This document shows, piece after piece, positions 31,815 through 42,500 of a stretch of 64,000 bases of DNA; within the stretch, counting starts at the first letter, position 1, and the number at the start of each line of letters is the position of its first letter. Location of the stretch: positions 260,001-324,000 of the forward strand of contig CAUYUJ010016059.1 of the NCBI GenBank assembly GCA_963575745.1, given 5' to 3'. A program made the translations under genes and the position numbers. This DNA is from Prorocentrum cordatum. Lineage: Eukaryota; Sar; Dinophyceae; Prorocentrales; Prorocentraceae. The notes under the pieces were generated by a model. The model did no database searches. It saw only the letters and a program-made list of their open reading frames with translations, and was not told the DNA's origin.

Positions 31815-31862
31815 CCCCCGAAGACTTCAACTAACAATATCGTGATAAACACTTGGCAAGTG
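31758..31862 (-). repeat. split direct repeat B, 5' copy of the element
   Basis: About 93% identical by eye to 26228-26331; carries the putative first start codon of the element. Followed on the plus strand by an AT-rich microsatellite. Confidence 0.85.
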
Positions 31863-32315
31863 TGTATATCTATACATATATATATATAATTTCATGCGGA
31901 CCTCTCCGAGGGAGTAGACAGCTCGGAAACGAGGAATTTAATGTCCCGTTCGCGATGTTTCTGGCCGTTTCGCTAGGGACATCCTCGGAGTTCTGAATAT
32001 CGATGACAAGCCTCACGCAAATCGCGGCGTCATGGCCCCATGACACATAGGAACATCAACCGTGCAACACGCAACCTTCAAACACTCTGTGTAGTTCCAA
32101 TGGTTTTGCACATGACTGTTATAACGATACCCCAAAACATGCCGGCTTCTACGTGTCATCCTACGGACCTCTCCGAAGGAAAACAAAACTCGGAGGCGAT
32201 TGATTGAAGGTCCCGTTCGCGATGCTTCTGGCCGCTTCGCTAGAACATCCCCGGAATCCTGAAAATCAGTGGCGCCCTTCATGCAGTTCGCGGCGCCATG
32301 GTTCAAACACGCATC
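31863..32315. repeat. two copies of a ~255-bp repeat
   Basis: After a short (AT)n run (31864-31890), the block CGGACCTCTCCGA..GTCCCGTTCGCGATG..CTGGCCG(T/C)TTCGCTAG..ACATCC occurs at about 31896-32035 and 32163-32300. The second copy is followed by another (AT)n run. No gene. Confidence 0.7.
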
Positions 32316-33395
32316 GGATTTTATATATATATATATATATATGTTTCGTATATGTGTCCTTTAAGAGTTCCGTCCCAGGGTTCTTTTAGTAGGTCAGCCT
32401 GTCCCCGGTGCCATGCGGGAGGTGGCCGGCGGAATCATTTTCTTATAATTTTCGAAGTCGCGGTGGGCCGGCGGAATTAATTGGGAGGATATCTCGAGCG
32501 AAACGCTTGTTTTTCAGAATATGTTGAGGATGTCTCGAGCGAAACGCTGGTTTTGCAGAGTTGGGGATGTCTCGAGCGAAACGCTTGTTTTCAGAATTTG
32601 TTAAGGATTTCTCGAGCGAAACGCTGGTTTTGCAGAGCCGACCGCGACGCGGAAAAGCGCCCCGCGCGCAGGAATTCCAAGGATGTCTCGCGCGCGCGGG
32701 ACGCAGGAATTCTGAGGATGTCTCGACTAATCGTTTATCTAGGATTTCCTTGAATTTTGGCAGGATGTCTCGAGCGAAATGGTTGTATTTTCACGATTGG
32801 TTGAGGATGTCTCAAGCAAAACGCTGGTTTTGCAAAATTGGGGGGTGTCTCGAGCGGGGGCCTCGTGGGGGGCCAGAATTCAGAGGATGCCTCAAGCGTT
32901 TTCACGTCCCGCTCGCAGGAATTCCAAGGAAGTATCGCGCGTGCCGCGTCCCGCGCGCAGGAATTCTGAGGATGTCTCGACTAATTCGTTTGTTTTGCCA
33001 GGATGTCTTCGGATTTTGATAGGATGTCTCGAGGGAATCGCTTATTTGTTTTTCATAATTTGTTGACGATGTCTCGAGCGAAACACTGGTTTTGCAAACT
33101 TCTGGGATGTCTCGAGCGGGGGCCTCGTGGGGGGCCAGAATTCAGAGGATGTCTCAGGCAAAATGTTTGTTTCCACGTCCCGCTCGCAGGAATTCCAAGG
33201 ATGTTTCGCGCGTGCCGCGTCCCGCGCGCAGGCATTGTGAGGATGTCTCGACTAATTCGTTTGTGTTGCCAGGATGTCCTTGGATTTTGGCAGGATGTCT
33301 CAAGCGAAATGCTAGATGTTCATAATTAGTTGAGGATGTCTCGAGCGAAACACTGGTTTTGCAAAATTGTGGGGTTTCTCGAGCGGGGCCTCGTG
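32316..33395. repeat. (AT)n plus GATGTCTCGAG-motif array, copy 2
   Basis: Same order as 24365-25215: (AT)n (32321-32342), CCCAGGGTTCTTTTAG, two GGCCGGCGGAAT motifs, then from about 32487 repeated GAGGATGTCTCGAGCGAAAC with spacers GGTTTTGCAGAGTTGGGG, CCGCGTCCCGCGCGCAGGAA and GGGGGCCTCGTGGGGGGCCA. About 19 motif copies. Confidence 0.85.
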
Positions 33396-34050
33396 GGAGG
33401 CCAGCCCTTCCGCTGAAGCCCTCCACACGTGACAGTTCAGCTCGGATGTTAGCTTTTCAACACAATGTGTTTCTCACATGTCAGCGCGAGTGAGCGCAAG
33501 GGCATGTGCATGAGCGCGAGCGTGGTCGTACGCGCGGCCCCCTGTGCTCTGTCCGCATGCGTGTGCAGCGCATGGTCGAGCAAGGGTACACCCCTGATGT
33601 TTCGAGGACGCCTATAATTTGGTGCCGTGTCTGTAAGGAGGAATTGTCCCGAAATGGCATGGGTTCCAGGTTTTACCCTGGGTCTTGCAAAAGCTCTCAG
33701 TCCGCTCACCTGTGCGAGCCTGACGGAGTTAGTGGGGCCTGTTTGGGGGATGGGGGGGAGGCTGGCCTGCATGTTTGTTGGTCGCGTCGGGTCATCGTTT
33801 CGCCCCGTTTTGCCTCCTGACCCACCGCTTCGAATTCTGAAAGGAGTGCTGTTATGGAAAAGTTGTGGCTCGTTCTCCGTCACGAGTGAACGGAACCTGA
33901 AGGCTCCATGTCCCCCTGCTGGTCCCACTTCCAAAGGATTGAGGCCCTGAGCAGGCTGCGGAAAGGGCCTCCCTCTAAGTCGGGTATGAAGTTCCCGCTG
34001 GACTGGTTTCCCTCCCGCGGCCAGGCTAGCACTTGAGCGCCGCATGATCT
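33396..34050. other. no supported gene
   Basis: A 198-codon minus frame (34045-33449) has ordinary-looking composition but no motif. Base composition is less biased than in the flanks. Confidence 0.35.
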
Positions 34051-34650
34051 GTTTTCATCCCCCCATGCTCCTCCTTTCCCTTCCTCCCTGCTTCCTCCTC
34101 GTTCCCGCCTTCCTCCTGGCCCGCGCCGCACCCCACCTTCTGTACCCCTCCTCCTCCACCTTATCCTCCTCCTCCTTCTCCTTCCCCTGCCCTCTCTCCT
34201 CCTCCCCCCTCCCTTCATCCCTCCTTCTCCCCCTCCCCCCCCGCCAGAGGGGGGCCGAAGCTGGGATGAGAGCGGAGAAGGGGACGCGGGGCGCCTTGAA
34301 GCGGAGCGCCCCGCCCACGCGGTCGTCCGGGCTCAGCTCGGGGAGCGCGAGCTCGTCGATGTTGTACACGTCGTTGATTCGGGACGGGGGGAGGATGTTC
34401 CAGCGAGGGCGGAGCGGCCCCGCAGCGGGGGGGAAAGGGAAGGAGGGAGGGAGGAGGTAGGGAGGGAGAGAGGAAAGGAGGGAGGCAGGGAGGGAGGGGA
34501 AGGAGGAAGGGAGGAGGGAGGGAAGGAGGGAGGGAGGGAGGAGGCGCGCGGCGGGAGGGGCGAGAAGGGAGGACTCTAGGATTCTAGGCCGGCCTCGCGG
34601 GGATGGAGGGAGGGAGGGGAGGGGGGAGCAGGCGCGCGGCGGGAGGGGCG
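34051..34650. repeat. polypyrimidine then polypurine (GGGA)n tracts
   Basis: 34051-34245 is C/T-rich with TCCTCC blocks; 34435-34625 is a G/A-rich GGGAGGGA array. The asymmetry switches strand across about 200 bases of GC-rich sequence. Confidence 0.75.
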
Positions 34651-36520
34651 AGGAGGCAGGATTCTAAGACTTTAGGTCGGCCTCGCGCGCGCCCGCGGAA
34701 GAGCACGAGGTCCAGGAAAAGAAAAAGGTCCCCGACGACGACGGCAAAGGCGAAGGACGACGGCGAGGACGACAAGCGACACGACGACGGCGGCGGACGA
34801 ATGAAGAGAGATGAGGGAGTGGGGCGAGGAGAGAGGAGAGATGAGGGTCGAGGAGGGACGGAGGCAGTGCGAGGGGAAGGCGGCAGGAGTCGCTGGGGGA
34901 GCTCGGGGAGGAGGAAGAGGGCCCCTCGTCGATGAGCACGCCACGCGCGCCTGCCCCCATGCTCCACGGCCCTCGCTGGACGCCCCTCCCTCCCCACCCT
35001 CAAACTCCAGAGGGGGAAGCGCCCACGCGCGCTCTGGGGGGGGGGCGCGCGGCAGAAGCGAACCTGGAGGAGAAGGGCCCCGATTCCCCCGCTTCCGGAC
35101 CCCTCTGGGCCCTGCACGGGCCCCAGGAGCCCACGGGGCCGTGACGAGGCGACTCGAGATGGAGGGCCTGGCCCCAGAGAGAGCTGTGGGGTCTGGGACC
35201 CGTGGACCTCAGGATCCCTCTCCTTCATGGCGATGCTGGCCCCCTCCCATGACCGGCCGCCAGCTGGTGCCAGGAATGGCTTGCTGGGCAAGGCTTGCTG
35301 ATGACATCTCTGGGAAACACTCCCAAACCACTACCTGCGGGTGCCCCGCAGAGCTCAAGACCTTGTCCTGTGGGCACCTCTTTCGCCCTGACTCGTATTC
35401 AGATGGCCCCCGAGCCTGCAAACAGCCCCCCAAAGCCGAATACCACGTCGGAGGCCTGGGCTCTCTGCCCCCCTCAGCCCGGCCACTTGCCCGCGCCGAC
35501 CTCGAGGCAGCCCGAGAGTCCAAGGCTCCCCCTTCCCACCTGGGGCGATCTGAGGAGGCGGGGACGCCGACCAGGTGCGACAGTTGCCAGGACAAAGGAT
35601 CAACCGAAGATCGAAGGTCGCAGTTTTGGGCGCTGTGGGCAGTGTCTGCACCCCCTGAAAGCTCCGCAGACCTCCGGAAACAGAAAAAGTTCGGCGCTCC
35701 GCGTGTGTACTCGGCCCCGAGGATTGCGCCGCATCGCCGATGCATCCTCGATGAGGGGAATCCGAGCATGGGGTTCTGTATCGCGCTGCTTCTCTGATGC
35801 ATCGCAACGCGGCGCTCGATCTGGGGGGGCCTCTACATCCAACATCTTACCAGAAAGAACCTTCTAGGCGAACGAATCAAGCGCAAAGGTGGTGACCAAT
35901 GGAAAGACCTGAGAATCACCGAGCCGGTTTCAACACGCAAACGGACCTGAACCCCTCAAAGCGACACTACCCCAACCCCGCTCACGAGGCCCGGAACGTC
36001 AATCCTGAGCAGGCTGAGCTAAACCGAACCGCAAAATCGGATCGGATCGAAAACGCATCAGATCGTCGAAGACCCGTCGCGAATCAAACCGAAATCGAAT
36101 CGCCGCGCCTTGCGCCAGCCGGCCCCGGCCGATGCCGGTGGACCGCATCGAACCGCACCGAATCGGACCGCAGGCGGCCCTGCTTGGGCAGCGGGGGGCG
36201 AGGAAGGGCCGGCCAGGGCTTCCCCCTCGGGCGGAAGTGGAAGACGTGGAGCGCGCCACTCGCCTCGGCGGGCAGGTGGGGCTCGGAGGGCTGCGGGGCG
36301 AAAGGGGGGCAGCCTTCCAAGAGGGCCCAGGGGGGCGGGGCCGACGACGAGGGGGGCCGGGAAGAGGGGGGGGGGAGGGTTAGCGTTAGGTCGGGCACGT
36401 CCCCCTACAAACGGAATTTGGGGCGAAAAATGAAAAGCACCCCCCAAAAATACACCCAAAATTCGCCGGCCCAACGGGCCAGAGGCGTGCTAAGATCTCC
36501 GGTAACTGGTTAAGAATTCT
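34651..36520. other. no supported gene
   Basis: A duplicated block AGGCGCGCGGCGGGAGGGGC lies near 34548 and 34630, just before this stretch. Frames of up to 328 codons (plus 34811-35797) overlap frames on the other strand and show no motif. The segment 35940-36080 is richer in A and reads Asn/Arg/Ser-rich without homology that I know. Confidence 0.4.
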
Positions 36521-37240
36521 CTAGTTCGCGCGCGCGGGGCGGCCCCTGGGGGTCCCCGGACGAAAAGTACCCCGGCAAGGTCCTGAGAGAGTCCCGGGAG
36601 GAGTCCCCCAGAGCGCTCCAGGAGCGCTCCATGAGCGCACCAACAGGGCTCCGAGACGTCCCCGAGAGCCCCAAGAAAGGCCAAGAGGCCCCCAAGAGGC
36701 CCCCAAGATGGTACACGAGGGGTCCGACATGCCACAAGATCGCTCCAAGACGCCCAAGATAGCCCCCAGACGCCCCAAGAGGCCTCCCAGAGCACTCCCA
36801 AAGGGCCCCCGGAGGCAAAATTCATTGTTTTTCCTTAGGTTTTTGAGAGATTTTGGAGCTTCCACCTTTTCGGTTCCCGACGCCCCAAGACGGCCCCAGA
36901 GGCCCCCAAGATCGCCCCAAGAGGGCCCAAGAGGCCCCCAAGAGGGCCCCAAGATGGCCCAAGAGGGCTCGAAGACGGCCCAAGAAGCCTCCAAGACGGT
37001 CCAAGAGGGCCCCAAGAACACCCCCAAAGGGGCCCCAGAGAGGGAACACGAAACAAAATTTCGCGCCCTCGGCCCTAAGAAGCCCCTACGAGGCCCCTAC
37101 GAGAGGCCCCAAGAGGCCCCCACGAGGCCCTCAGGAGGCCCCCAAGAGTCCCCCAAGCGGCCCCAGGAGGCCCCCCAAATGCCCCCCCGAGCGCCCCAGG
37201 AGTCCCCCAAGCGGCCCCAGGAACCCCCAAAGCGCCGCAT
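36521..37240. repeat. degenerate CCCCCAAGAGGCC repeat (inverse orientation)
   Basis: Reverse orientation of the 15-17 kb family. A marker TTGTTTTTCCTTAGGTTTTT sits near 36825, the position equivalent to the conserved AAAAACCACCGG block of the plus-oriented copies. Confidence 0.7.
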
Positions 37241-38690
37241 TGACACCAGGCCCTCGGGCAAACGGCAGACATGAGACCGTATGGGCCGGCGGAATGAGCG
37301 AAGCGATTCAATAAGCAGAAATAGCGGAAAAGTCGTCCCCAGACTATCTTTTACTATTGTTGAATACTCCCCCTGTAGAGGGACAGGCCCGACTTAGGGT
37401 TAGCGCACCATGGCCTGAGGCGCGTGCACGGGCGACCACGGGGGGGGCCAGGGGACATGTTGAGAGGATGAGAGGGGCCATGAACTCTGGGACACGTCGT
37501 GGCCCCGCCCACCCCACCGAGACGAAGACGAGGATACGTCCAGGAGAGGATACATCGAGAATCTCTGAGATCCAGCGGCTCTGCATCGAGAACCTCTGAG
37601 ATCCGGAGCGCCTCGACCTTCTCAGAGCGTTCTGGAACGCTCTGATAGCGCAGGGCGTTCCGGAACGCTCTGGGAGCGTTCGGGAACGCTCTGGAACGAA
37701 TTGATCCGTTCGAAGAAGTCATGGCCTCGCCCATGATATCCGCATATCTCTAGCCCTCACCCTACCCTTCGACGCCCCAGGAATTAGGCGGCAGGTGGGG
37801 CTTCTTAGATGGCCAGATCCGGGAGCCCTGGATCCAGAGCTGTTGACGTCTCGTGCTTAGGTGCTTCGGCCGAACTTCCGCCGGCTTCCACCGATGAAGA
37901 GGTGCCAACCTCTCGATCCCTCGAAAGCGAAGCTTGTCCTGGAATGCCCTACATGGGATACGGCAGTTAAGGTCGCGATGACGTCGGCGTTGGTTTCTGA
38001 CCCGCATGGGCCGTTCAGCCTCGGAGAATCGCAGCTCTCTGATAGCGCATATCGTTCGATGTTAACCGATTCTGGGCCACCGGCGGCGTTCATCCTTGAA
38101 CGCCCGAGCTTGGGTGGCCGCCGCGTCAACGAGGCGCGAACTTCTGGTTCGTGTCGCGACGACTCGGGCTGGGGTTTCTGAAACCGCGTAGACTCAGTCT
38201 TGAGCGGTCTCCTCTCCGAAAGAAGAGATCCTTGAAGGTTTGCCTGGTTCAGGGTTCCAATGGTCTTCGACCTTGCGCGCCCGCGCCAGCGTCGCCGCCG
38301 AGCCGACGCAGCGCATATCCAATGTATGTCCTTTGACGGGTATGGGCTCCACACCTCCAAAGAAGCGGGGGGGAAGTCTCACCCCAAGAGCTGGTGCCGT
38401 GAACAAGCTATCATATCGCGAATGGTAAATCTATGACAAGCTCGGCCCCCATCCTTTCTGCCATCTCTCGAGCCGGAACGATTCTTGAAGCCCGCCCGAG
38501 ACGGGTCGAAAAACAGCCGCCGTGTTTTTTGTTCGCGAGTCCCACCAACGAAAGTCCGATCGACACTTGTCCCAATACCCCTCCCAGGGCATCATTACGA
38601 CCCACTTCCGAGCCGCATCCAGCCACTGCGACGAGAACCGCCAGAGCCATCAAAAACGCTCGGAGCACTTCTGGGCGCAGGGAAAGGAGG
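37241..38690. other. no supported gene; palindromic cluster at 37616-37700
   Basis: GGGCCGGCGGAATGAGCGAAG at about 37281 resembles the array leaders at 24.5 and 32.4 kb. Three successive imperfect palindromes of the type GAGCGTTC(T/C/G)GGAACGCTC lie at 37616-37700. A minus frame (38360-37857) is not recognisable. Confidence 0.45.
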
Positions 38691-38906
38691 CCCCCTCGAC
38701 GACCCCGCACGCGCAGGGGGAGGAGCATGAGGAGGAGGAGGAGAAGGAGGAGGAGGGGGAGGAGGAGGCCTTATCCGCCCGCTTCTGCTCCTCCTCTTCC
38801 TCCTTCTCCCAACCCCTTCCTCCACCGCACTCCCACCTCCTCCTCCTCCTCCTCCTCCTCCTCCTCCTCCTCCTCCTCCTCCTCCTCCTCCTCCTCCTCC
38901 TCCTCC
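38691..38906. repeat. (GGA)n then (CTC)n microsatellites
   Basis: Purine run at about 38725-38770 and a nearly perfect CTC run at 38836-38906 (about 23 units). Confidence 0.9.
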
Positions 38907-39699
38907 GCCTGCCACCCTTCCCACTCGTGTTTTTCATGGCCCCTAGGCCTTGCAAGGTCCCCCAGGGGGCAAAAATTGCAGAGGTCCTCCGTCGTGCGTG
39001 TTCCTTCCAATGCGAAAGGAGATCTTTGTCTTCCGCCCCTTGGCATGACGGATCCTGAAGGAAAAGGGTCCTGGAGTTCTACTCGCCGCGTTCCGGCCCG
39101 TGGGGCCCCTCACGGGATCCCCAGGACCAGCCACAAAAACCACTCGGGATGAAGAGATGGTCCTGGGGAAAGCCCTGGGGCCTATAATAGACACGTGCGA
39201 AACAAACACTATGCAACATTGTGGGGCACAATCTTCGTCGATCTGTGTGGGTCCTGAGGTGCCCAAGAACCCATGTGGGTTCCTGGGGCCATCGGTGGAG
39301 GAAGACATTTCCGTGAGGCACCTGCTGGCAAACTGACTTCTTATTTGCTCCTCCGTCTGTAAGACCCGTTTCTCGCAGGACCCATCTCGCGTCATCGCGC
39401 CACCTCCTTCATGAGGGAACCAAGGCTCCCCCAGGGCCCCCTATATTTGGATTCCCTGATCAACCAAACGTTTGGCGCGCCCGAGAAAGCTGCAGCCTCG
39501 GGTCGAAACATGCTCCATTCTTCGTTCCCGCCATGCGGATGTTGCAACGTCTTCGTTTGCAAAGCCCTGGTGTAAGAGGTCCCGAGCCCCCCCCCCCTTG
39601 CTGCGCCGCCACCGGATCGCCGCGCCCACTCGCTCGAGCGCGCGCAGCCGCTGGTCGCGCTGCCGCAGCTCCGCCTGCAAGGCCTCCACCTGGGGCGGC
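38907..39699. other. no gene seen
   Basis: Mixed sequence with no motif. Short frames on both strands only. Confidence 0.45.
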
Positions 39700-40280
39700 C
39701 GTCAGCCGTGGCAGCCGTCGTCGTTCTCGTTGTCGTCGTATTGGTTTTTATCGTGGTCGTGTTCGAGGTTGTGGTCGTCGTCGTCATGGTGGTCGCCATC
39801 AACGTCAAAGCGCTGTCGTGGTCATGATTGTCGATGCCGTCGCCGTTGCCGCCGCCGCCGTCGCCATCGCCGTCGCCGTCGCCGACGCCGTCGTCGTCGT
39901 CGTCGTAGTCATGGTCGCCGTCGTCGTCGTGGCTGTCGTCGTCGTCGGAGGTGCCGTCGTCGTCGTGGTCGTGCTACTGGCCGTCGCCGTCGTCGTCGTC
40001 GGCGTCGTCACGATCGTGCACACGGTCGCCGCCGTCAGCATCCTTGTCGTCTTGATCATCGTCGTCGTGACCGTGGTCGTCAGGGAGAATCGAGATTCGT
40101 CGTCGTCATCGCCGTCAGGGAAGATCCCAGTGTCAGTCGTCGTCGTCTTCGTCGTCGCGTCGTTGTCGCCTGCGTCGTCATCGTCGTCGTCGTGGTGATC
40201 GTCGTCGACATGATGGTCGTCATCGCTGTCGTTGTCGTCGTCGTCGTCGGTCGTCGTGATTGTTGCTGTGATCGTCATCG
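39700..40280. repeat. imperfect (GTC)n tract, ~580 bp
   Basis: GTCGTC, GCCGTC and GTCATC triplets throughout. All frames stay open and give poly-Val, poly-Arg/Ser or poly-Asp/Thr peptides. Confidence 0.9.
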
Positions 40281-41580
40281 ACGTCGCGGCCGTCGGTCGA
40301 AGATCGAAACTCGGCAGGCGGTGTGTTTGGCCCCCGTCGTCGCGGGCCTCCACAAGCCTGCAGGAACGGGGTCCCCCACCCTCCGGGATCACCATTTCTG
40401 AGCTTGTCTTGTGGCTGTCCTGGACCCTTCAGAGGCGTGCTCGCGGCCGCAGATACATCCGCCTCAAGACTCTGGTCAGAACGTGCCCCAGGACAGGTCC
40501 AGGGGTCGTCGTCGCTGCCGTTGCCGTTGCCGTCGCCGTCGCCGCAAGCGCCGGCGTCGCCGTTGCCGCCCTCCCCGTGCGTCACCTGCCGCTGAACCTG
40601 CTGCTGGTCCTTTCCCTCATTTTTCGCGCGAGGGGAGAGAGAGAGAGAGAGAGACGGAGGAGGAGAAGGCGGAGGAGGAGGAGGCGGAGGGGGAGGAGAT
40701 GGATGAGGTGGAGCAGCAGTTGCACGACAACAATCAGACGGCCAAAGAAGAGGAGAAGGAGGAGGAGGAGGAGGAGGAAAAGAATGAGGAGGAAAAGGAG
40801 GAGGAGTAGGAGGAGGAGCAGTCGCGGGAGGAGGGGATCTTCTGGTACGCTCTGCTGGAGGCGGGGGGGACGCGTTCCAGCATTCTCTTGTCGCTCCTCC
40901 TGGCGGGCTTCCGCAGCCGCTCGCGCTCGTGCTCGTGCTCCTGGCAACATCGTTCGCCCTCTTCGGGGCACCCCGAGGGCCTTCCACGGGCCCTGGGGCC
41001 GTCAAGAAGCGACTCGGGGTGCGGAACTGGGCATGTAGTCGTCGACATGGGCGCGGTCGCCCCTGCGCTGCCGACTGCGGCGCCCAAGAGTGTTCCTCCC
41101 CGCTCAGACGGCGACGGTGGTGAGGCTGCTGTGGTACACCGTGCTGTCGGCCAGGTGAAAGCCATGTCCTGCAAACGTTAGCCGAAACTCGGGCGGTACC
41201 GAGGCCGAGGCCGTGGCGGAGAGACGAGAGTCCTGGGGCACCCAAAATAGGATGGAGTTCGGCCGAAACCTCCGCCAGCGCCCATGCCCACACAACGTTC
41301 TTCTCCCTCCACAGACCTCCCGTCTCTTGATGTGTTCGAGTCGCTGCCCCCTCTGGGGATCTGAGAGAACGCGTTTCGCGGACGCTTGCCTTGGAAACAT
41401 ATTTGGACACGTGGGACCCCCCCCCCCCCAAAACTGCAAAGCATGTACTGAGATGCGGGCCCCCCCCCTCCCTCCCAGACGTCGGCCTCCCTAACCGAGA
41501 CTCCCCCCCCATCCAAAGGGGGGGGGGTCGAACAAGCCCCCCCTCCCCCTGTGCAAAGGGGTCAAACGCCCCCCCCTCTG
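40281..41580. other. no supported gene; purine microsatellite at 40629-40830
   Basis: Includes a GCCGTCGCCGTC run near 40505-40560, (GA)n at 40629-40654 and (GGA)n to about 40830. The 430-codon minus frame (41512-40220) is mostly translation of these repeats. Confidence 0.55.
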
Positions 41581-41750
41581 ATTTACAAGGATCACGACAA
41601 CGACGACGACGATGACGAACGCGACGACGCTTCCGACGACGACCACGCCGACGCCGACGCTGACGCCGGCGCGGACGTTGAAGACGACGATGGCGACGAT
41701 GGCGACGACGACGACGACGACGGACAACACACGGCTAAACACGCAACATA
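41581..41750. repeat. imperfect (GAC)n microsatellite
   Basis: GACGACGACGATGACGAACG-type triplets; reverse orientation of the GTC tracts. Confidence 0.85.
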
Positions 41751-41814
41751 AGCATTGCAATGCAATACTCTCAAATCACTCAGCCAGAGCAGATTATATC
41801 TCGATCAGAAGGCT

Positions 41815-42165
41815 GACATGTAGTGGGCTGCAGTAGACTGAAGTAGACTGGACAAGAGTAGACTGGACTGGCCTGGACTCAACTCCGCTCTACTCTACTC
41901 TATGACACCCGACTCTACTCTACCACTTTCCCTGCTCCCATCAAATGTACCATGTTCTACTCTACCCTATCTTGCCCCATTCAACTCTATACTCCAATAG
42001 AGTCACTCTACTGCACTCTACTCCTATGTATACCCCGATCTACTTCTACTCTACTCACTTCCACTCCCATTCTACTCTACCCTTCTCTAACATACGGTGC
42101 TCTTCTCTACGTTGCTCTACTCGACTTTCCGATGCTACACCCCGATCTACTCTACCATCGACCTG
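41815..42165. repeat. CTACT minisatellite with orientation change
   Basis: Starts as AGTAGACTGGAC repeats and from about 41886 becomes CTCTACTCTACTC repeats, i.e. the motif flips strand inside the array. Confidence 0.8.
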
Positions 42166-42204
42166 CTCTCCTCGACCTGCTCCCCAGCGGAAGCGGCGGC
42201 GTGG

Positions 42205-42292
42205 CCGTCGTCGTAAGCGTCGTCGCGTCCGTCATCGTCGTCGTCGGCGTCGGCGTCGGCGTCGGTGTTGGCGTCGGCGTCGGCGACGTTGT

Positions 42293-42326
<34 letters not shown>

Positions 42327-42364
42327 GGCGTCAGCGTCGGCGGCGTCGGCTGCGTCGGCTGCGG

Positions 42365-42402
<38 letters not shown>

Positions 42403-42448
42403 TTGTCGTCGTCGTCGTCATCTGCGTCGTCGTCTTCGTCGTGAGCGC

Positions 42449-42479
<31 letters not shown>

Positions 42480-42500
42480 CCCCTCGTCGTCGTCGTTTGC
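42205..42500. repeat. imperfect (GTCGGC)n tract
   Basis: GTCGGCGTCGGC and GTCGTC blocks without a clear period beyond the triplet. Confidence 0.9.

Larger units (their letters stand above)
26060..31862 (-). mobile_element. Ngaro/DIRS-type retroelement with split direct repeats and a DNA methyltransferase domain
   Basis: Coding strand is minus. Order in the sense direction: repeat B (31862-31758), gag-like frames, reverse transcriptase, RNase H-like, tyrosine recombinase, DNA cytosine methyltransferase-like, repeat A (26462-26338), repeat B (26331-26228), repeat A (26185-26060). The pattern B, genes, A, B, A is the split direct repeat structure known for Ngaro-type tyrosine recombinase retrotransposons. 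By eye, the paired repeats are about 93% identical to each other (roughly 7 differences per 104 in B, 7-9 per 125 in A). Frame changes and a damaged recombinase show the copy is dead but not ancient. An AT microsatellite abuts the 5' end. Confidence 0.85.

Noticed and set aside
33241-33300. Possible SL relic (GATTTTGGCAGGATG)
   Set aside because: Only about 8 bases match the SL and the sequence is a spacer of the GATGTCTCGAG array.
39472-40401. Arg/Val/Ser-rich frames over the GTC tract
   Set aside because: Direct translation of a triplet microsatellite; present in all phases.
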